Both the position numbers and the translations under genes were made by a program. Below the pieces are notes generated by a model. The model was not told where the DNA came from, made no database searches, and worked only from the letters and a program-made list of their open reading frames with translations. A DNA stretch of 64,000 nt from Bacillus sp. V2I10 (GTDB lineage: Bacteria > Bacillota > Bacilli > Bacillales > Bacillaceae): the NCBI RefSeq assembly GCF_030817055.1, contig NZ_JAUSYV010000001.1, positions 2,256,001-2,320,000 of the forward strand, in the 5' to 3' direction. This document shows positions 61,520 through 64,000 of this stretch, piece by piece (positions within the stretch are counted from its first letter, which is position 1; every line of letters begins with the position of its first letter).

Positions 61520-64000
61520 ATGAAAAATAGAAAAAGATTTTCTATCTTTCTATTATCTATTATGATCTTTCAAACTTTGTCAGGATTAGTCCCACAATCA
61601 TCATTTGCGGAAGAATTGAATTCTACAACCCCTGAATTGATTCTGCATTATGATATGAAATCAAACGTTAAAAATGGTGATCAAATTACTATGAAGGATG
61701 TATCAGGTAATGATGTAGCATTTGATGGAACATTCAAAAACCCAGAAAATGGTCATTTGGTTCATAATGATGAAGTTGGATATGTTTCTTTTAATGGTGG
61801 AAGTTCAACTTCAAAAAGTGGATATATTGAAATACCAAAAGGTGAGAATGGTTCAGATTTATTAACTGGTTTACAAGATGTAACCATTTCAGCACTTGTG
61901 AATTGGAATAATGACGGAGCAAACCGTTGGATTTTTGGTTTAGGTGCAGCAACAGATGATGCGGAGAATGGGAATAAATATTTCTTTGTTACACCCCGAC
62001 ATGGTTCAGGAAATGTAGCAGCAACAGGGATTTCCAAAGCTGGATGGAGAAATGAATCACTAGTCAAAGGGACATCGACAATGAGAGCAGGAAAATGGGA
62101 AGTTGCAACTGTTGTTTTCTCAGAAAAATCGAATACGATGACATTATATGTAAATGGAATTAAGGTAGCAACAGGATCAGCAGGTGGGAAAAAGTTATCG
62201 GAGATTATTGATCCATCAGCAGACTTTTCTGGTTTTCTTGGAAAATCAATCTTTAAAAATGATCCATATTTTAAAGGGATGATCGGTGATTTCCGAGTAT
62301 ATAATGGTGCATTATCAGATGAACAGGTGACTGATTTATATACAGAAACATCTAGTAAAATAGCTAAAATCAATCAGCTTGTTATAAATGATGCCTCAGA
62401 ATCTCTTGATATTGCTGAATATTTAGATAGCAGTGATGAAAGCACTGATAAAATAACGAATAATCTCGCACTTCCTACAAAGGGCAAGCATGGAGTAGAT
62501 ATTACTTGGAGTTCAAGTAACACTGAAGTCGTTGCAAATGACGGAACAGTTACTCGTCCTGATAAAACAGAATCGGATGTAGAAGTTGAATTAACAGCTA
62601 CTATTTCTTATGAAGGACTTGCAACAAAGAAACCATTTATTGTAACCGTTTTAAAAGAGTATGCGGATGAACAAATAGTACAGCTGGATGCTTCAAACTT
62701 AACTTTACAAAACGTAAATCAAGTAAAAGGAAACTTAAGTTTACCAGTAAAAGGTGAACATGGGAGTTCCATTACATGGGAATCTTCCAATCCATTAATT
62801 GTTAAAGGATCTGCAGAAGCAACTGATAATGCGCATCAACTTGGCATGGTAACAAGACCTGAAGTAGATACAAAGGTTACATTAACAGCAACAATTTCTA
62901 ATGGAGAAGCTGAAACGAAAAAAGAATTCAATCTTAACGTAATAAAAGATCCTGGCAAATTGACTTATGATGCTTACTTCTTCTCCTATTTCACTGGAGA
63001 ATATGAAGGTGGAGAGGAAATTTCCTTCGCTACAGCAGAAGATCCATTAAAATGGCGAGCATTAAATAATGGTCAATCCGTTATCCAGTCAAATATGGGT
63101 GAAAAGGGGCTTAGGGATCCATTTGTCATTCGATCTCCTGAAGGAGATAAATTTTATATGTTGGCAACTGACTTAAAAATGGGTGAGAGCACTAATTTTG
63201 ACCAGGCGCAAATAACTGGAAGTCATTCCCTTATGATATGGGAGTCGGACGATCTTGTAAATTGGAGCGAACAACGAATGGTAGAAGTTGCTCCTAAAAC
63301 TGGTGGAAATACTTGGGCACCTGAGGCTATTTATAACGAAAAAACTGGCGAATACGTTGTATTCTGGGCTTCATCGATGAAAAATGAAGAAACATATGGT
63401 AATTACCCTAATGGAAGACCAGCAGGACAGTACAATGTTATGTATTATGCAACGACTAGGGATTTCCATACGTTCTCTGAACCGAAAGTGTTTATTGATG
63501 AAGGTTTCCCTACGATTGATACAAGCATCGTCCAAAATAACGACACTCTTTATCGATTTACAAAATCAGAAGTGAATTACAGAGTGTATTACGAGAAAGC
63601 AACAGATATCTTCAATGATAAAGATGGAATCAAGGAAAATGGATTTCAATACGATGTGATTTCAGGTACAAAAGATGGAAACAGAGGACTTATCGGTCAT
63701 CAAGGAAACAATGAGGGTCAAACAATATTTAAAGACATCCATGATGATAAATGGTATATGTTCTTAGATTCTTGGCCATATCATGTTCGTTGGTCTACAG
63801 ATCTGGAAGATGGATCACAATTTGTCAACAATTTACTTCCAGAATCTGAATATGCGCTACCACCAGGACCACGACATGGTACGGTTATTCCAATCACCCG
63901 CGCGGAATATAATGCCCTTCAAGATAAATATGGCATGCCTGCACCAGAGCAATCTAAAGAACCTGTAGTACATTATACATTTGATCAGGATGATATTGAT
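61520..64000 (+). CDS. Secreted GH43-family enzyme (partial, runs off the window)
   Basis: ATG 61520 lies 7 bases after AAAGGAG. The frame stays open for 827 codons to the last base, so the 3' end is outside. Signal peptide ends near SSFA-EE. Order: LamG domain (about 35-275), two atrophied Ig domains (about 290-465, DITWSSSNTEVVAND and SITWESSNPLIVK), then a GH43 propeller (about 475-805; Asp533 in LRDPFV, Asp667 in TIDTSIV, Glu732 in NNEGQTIF). The end reads VVHYTFDQDDID, the start of another LamG domain, so at least one more module follows. The layout parallels the first half of the tandem GH43 enzyme at 48090. It is the last visible gene of the importer operon. Confidence 0.92.
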   Translation, partial: MKNRKRFSIFLLSIMIFQTLSGLVPQSSFAEELNSTTPELILHYDMKSNVKNGDQITMKDVSGNDVAFDGTFKNPENGHLVHNDEVGYVSFNGGSSTSKSGYIEIPKGENGSDLLTGLQDVTISALVNWNNDGANRWIFGLGAATDDAENGNKYFFVTPRHGSGNVAATGISKAGWRNESLVKGTSTMRAGKWEVATVVFSEKSNTMTLYVNGIKVATGSAGGKKLSEIIDPSADFSGFLGKSIFKNDPYFKGMIGDFRVYNGALSDEQVTDLYTETSSKIAKINQLVINDASESLDIAEYLDSSDESTDKITNNLALPTKGKHGVDITWSSSNTEVVANDGTVTRPDKTESDVEVELTATISYEGLATKKPFIVTVLKEYADEQIVQLDASNLTLQNVNQVKGNLSLPVKGEHGSSITWESSNPLIVKGSAEATDNAHQLGMVTRPEVDTKVTLTATISNGEAETKKEFNLNVIKDPGKLTYDAYFFSYFTGEYEGGEEISFATAEDPLKWRALNNGQSVIQSNMGEKGLRDPFVIRSPEGDKFYMLATDLKMGESTNFDQAQITGSHSLMIWESDDLVNWSEQRMVEVAPKTGGNTWAPEAIYNEKTGEYVVFWASSMKNEETYGNYPNGRPAGQYNVMYYATTRDFHTFSEPKVFIDEGFPTIDTSIVQNNDTLYRFTKSEVNYRVYYEKATDIFNDKDGIKENGFQYDVISGTKDGNRGLIGHQGNNEGQTIFKDIHDDKWYMFLDSWPYHVRWSTDLEDGSQFVNNLLPESEYALPPGPRHGTVIPITRAEYNALQDKYGMPAPEQSKEPVVHYTFDQDDID

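Noticed and set aside
61762..62373. Minus-strand open frame of 203 codons
   Set aside because: It is antisense to the LamG and Ig domains of the GH43 enzyme that is open from 61520 to the window end; the sense frame has signal peptide, domains and a ribosome-binding site.

Overview
The window looks like chromosome of a low-GC, spore-forming member of the Bacillaceae (Bacillus/Metabacillus-like). The grounds are the Shine-Dalgarno style with many TTG/GTG starts, a threonyl-tRNA synthetase gene behind three tandem T-box leaders, YuiD, DUF3231 and CBO0543 family proteins, YesM/YesN-type two-component genes and cre-like catabolite sites. There are no rRNA or tRNA genes, no CRISPR array and no intact insertion sequence.

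Region 1 (1-16.1 kb) is mostly core or semi-core. A gene-free stretch holds a degenerate 20-21 bp periodic array and the wreck of a peptidoglycan-binding protein. It is followed by a same-strand cluster: a TIR-domain protein, an unrecognised 228-aa protein, an alpha/beta hydrolase and a small membrane protein. Next come an HD-domain phosphohydrolase, thrZ with its triple T-box, an extracellular Cu/Zn superoxide dismutase lipoprotein, and yuiD. Gene remnants at 10-13 kb (HhH protein, half an MFS transporter, a NUDIX start, a methyltransferase) surround one intact acetyltransferase. A GntR regulator / MHS transporter / ornithine-cyclodeaminase-family operon closes the region.

Region 2 (16.1-29.1 kb) is an accessory patchwork of short, mostly single genes: DUF2798, CBO0543, DUF3231, a RibD/DHFR-like reductase, cupins, a GNAT, LtrA, an FMN reductase and an S66 peptidase. 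Between them lie truncated genes (recombinase, XRE-cupin, ABC-F) and at least eight same-strand copies of a short repeat with core TTCAACAATCGGGC, which tend to lie just 3' of a gene. A ~110-bp duplication and an 89-bp tandem duplication also occur here.

Region 3 (29.4-31.6 kb) has an HPr/Crh-like protein with Tyr at position 15 but Ser46 kept, and malate:quinone oxidoreductase.

Region 4 (31.8-64 kb, running off the right edge) is one large glycan-utilisation locus. A divergent sensory block (AraC-type response regulator, YesM-type kinase, MCP-like membrane protein with a decayed signalling tip) faces a lipoprotein sugar-binding protein. Five very large secreted glycosidases follow: a GH127, a GH30 beta-1,6-galactanase-like enzyme, a tandem GH43-GH43 enzyme, a GH43 enzyme with an extra decayed propeller, and a further GH43 cut by the window end. 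A complete YtfQ/YtfR/YtfT/YjfF-type ABC importer completes the locus, its binding protein being a near copy of the first one. Three transcription units begin with the same ungapped 66-bp promoter module, which carries a cre-like site over the -10 box. Enzyme content and importer type suggest extracellular stripping of arabinofuranose and galactose from a plant type II arabinogalactan or hydroxyproline-rich glycoprotein glycan, with uptake of furanose sugars; the substrate is inference.
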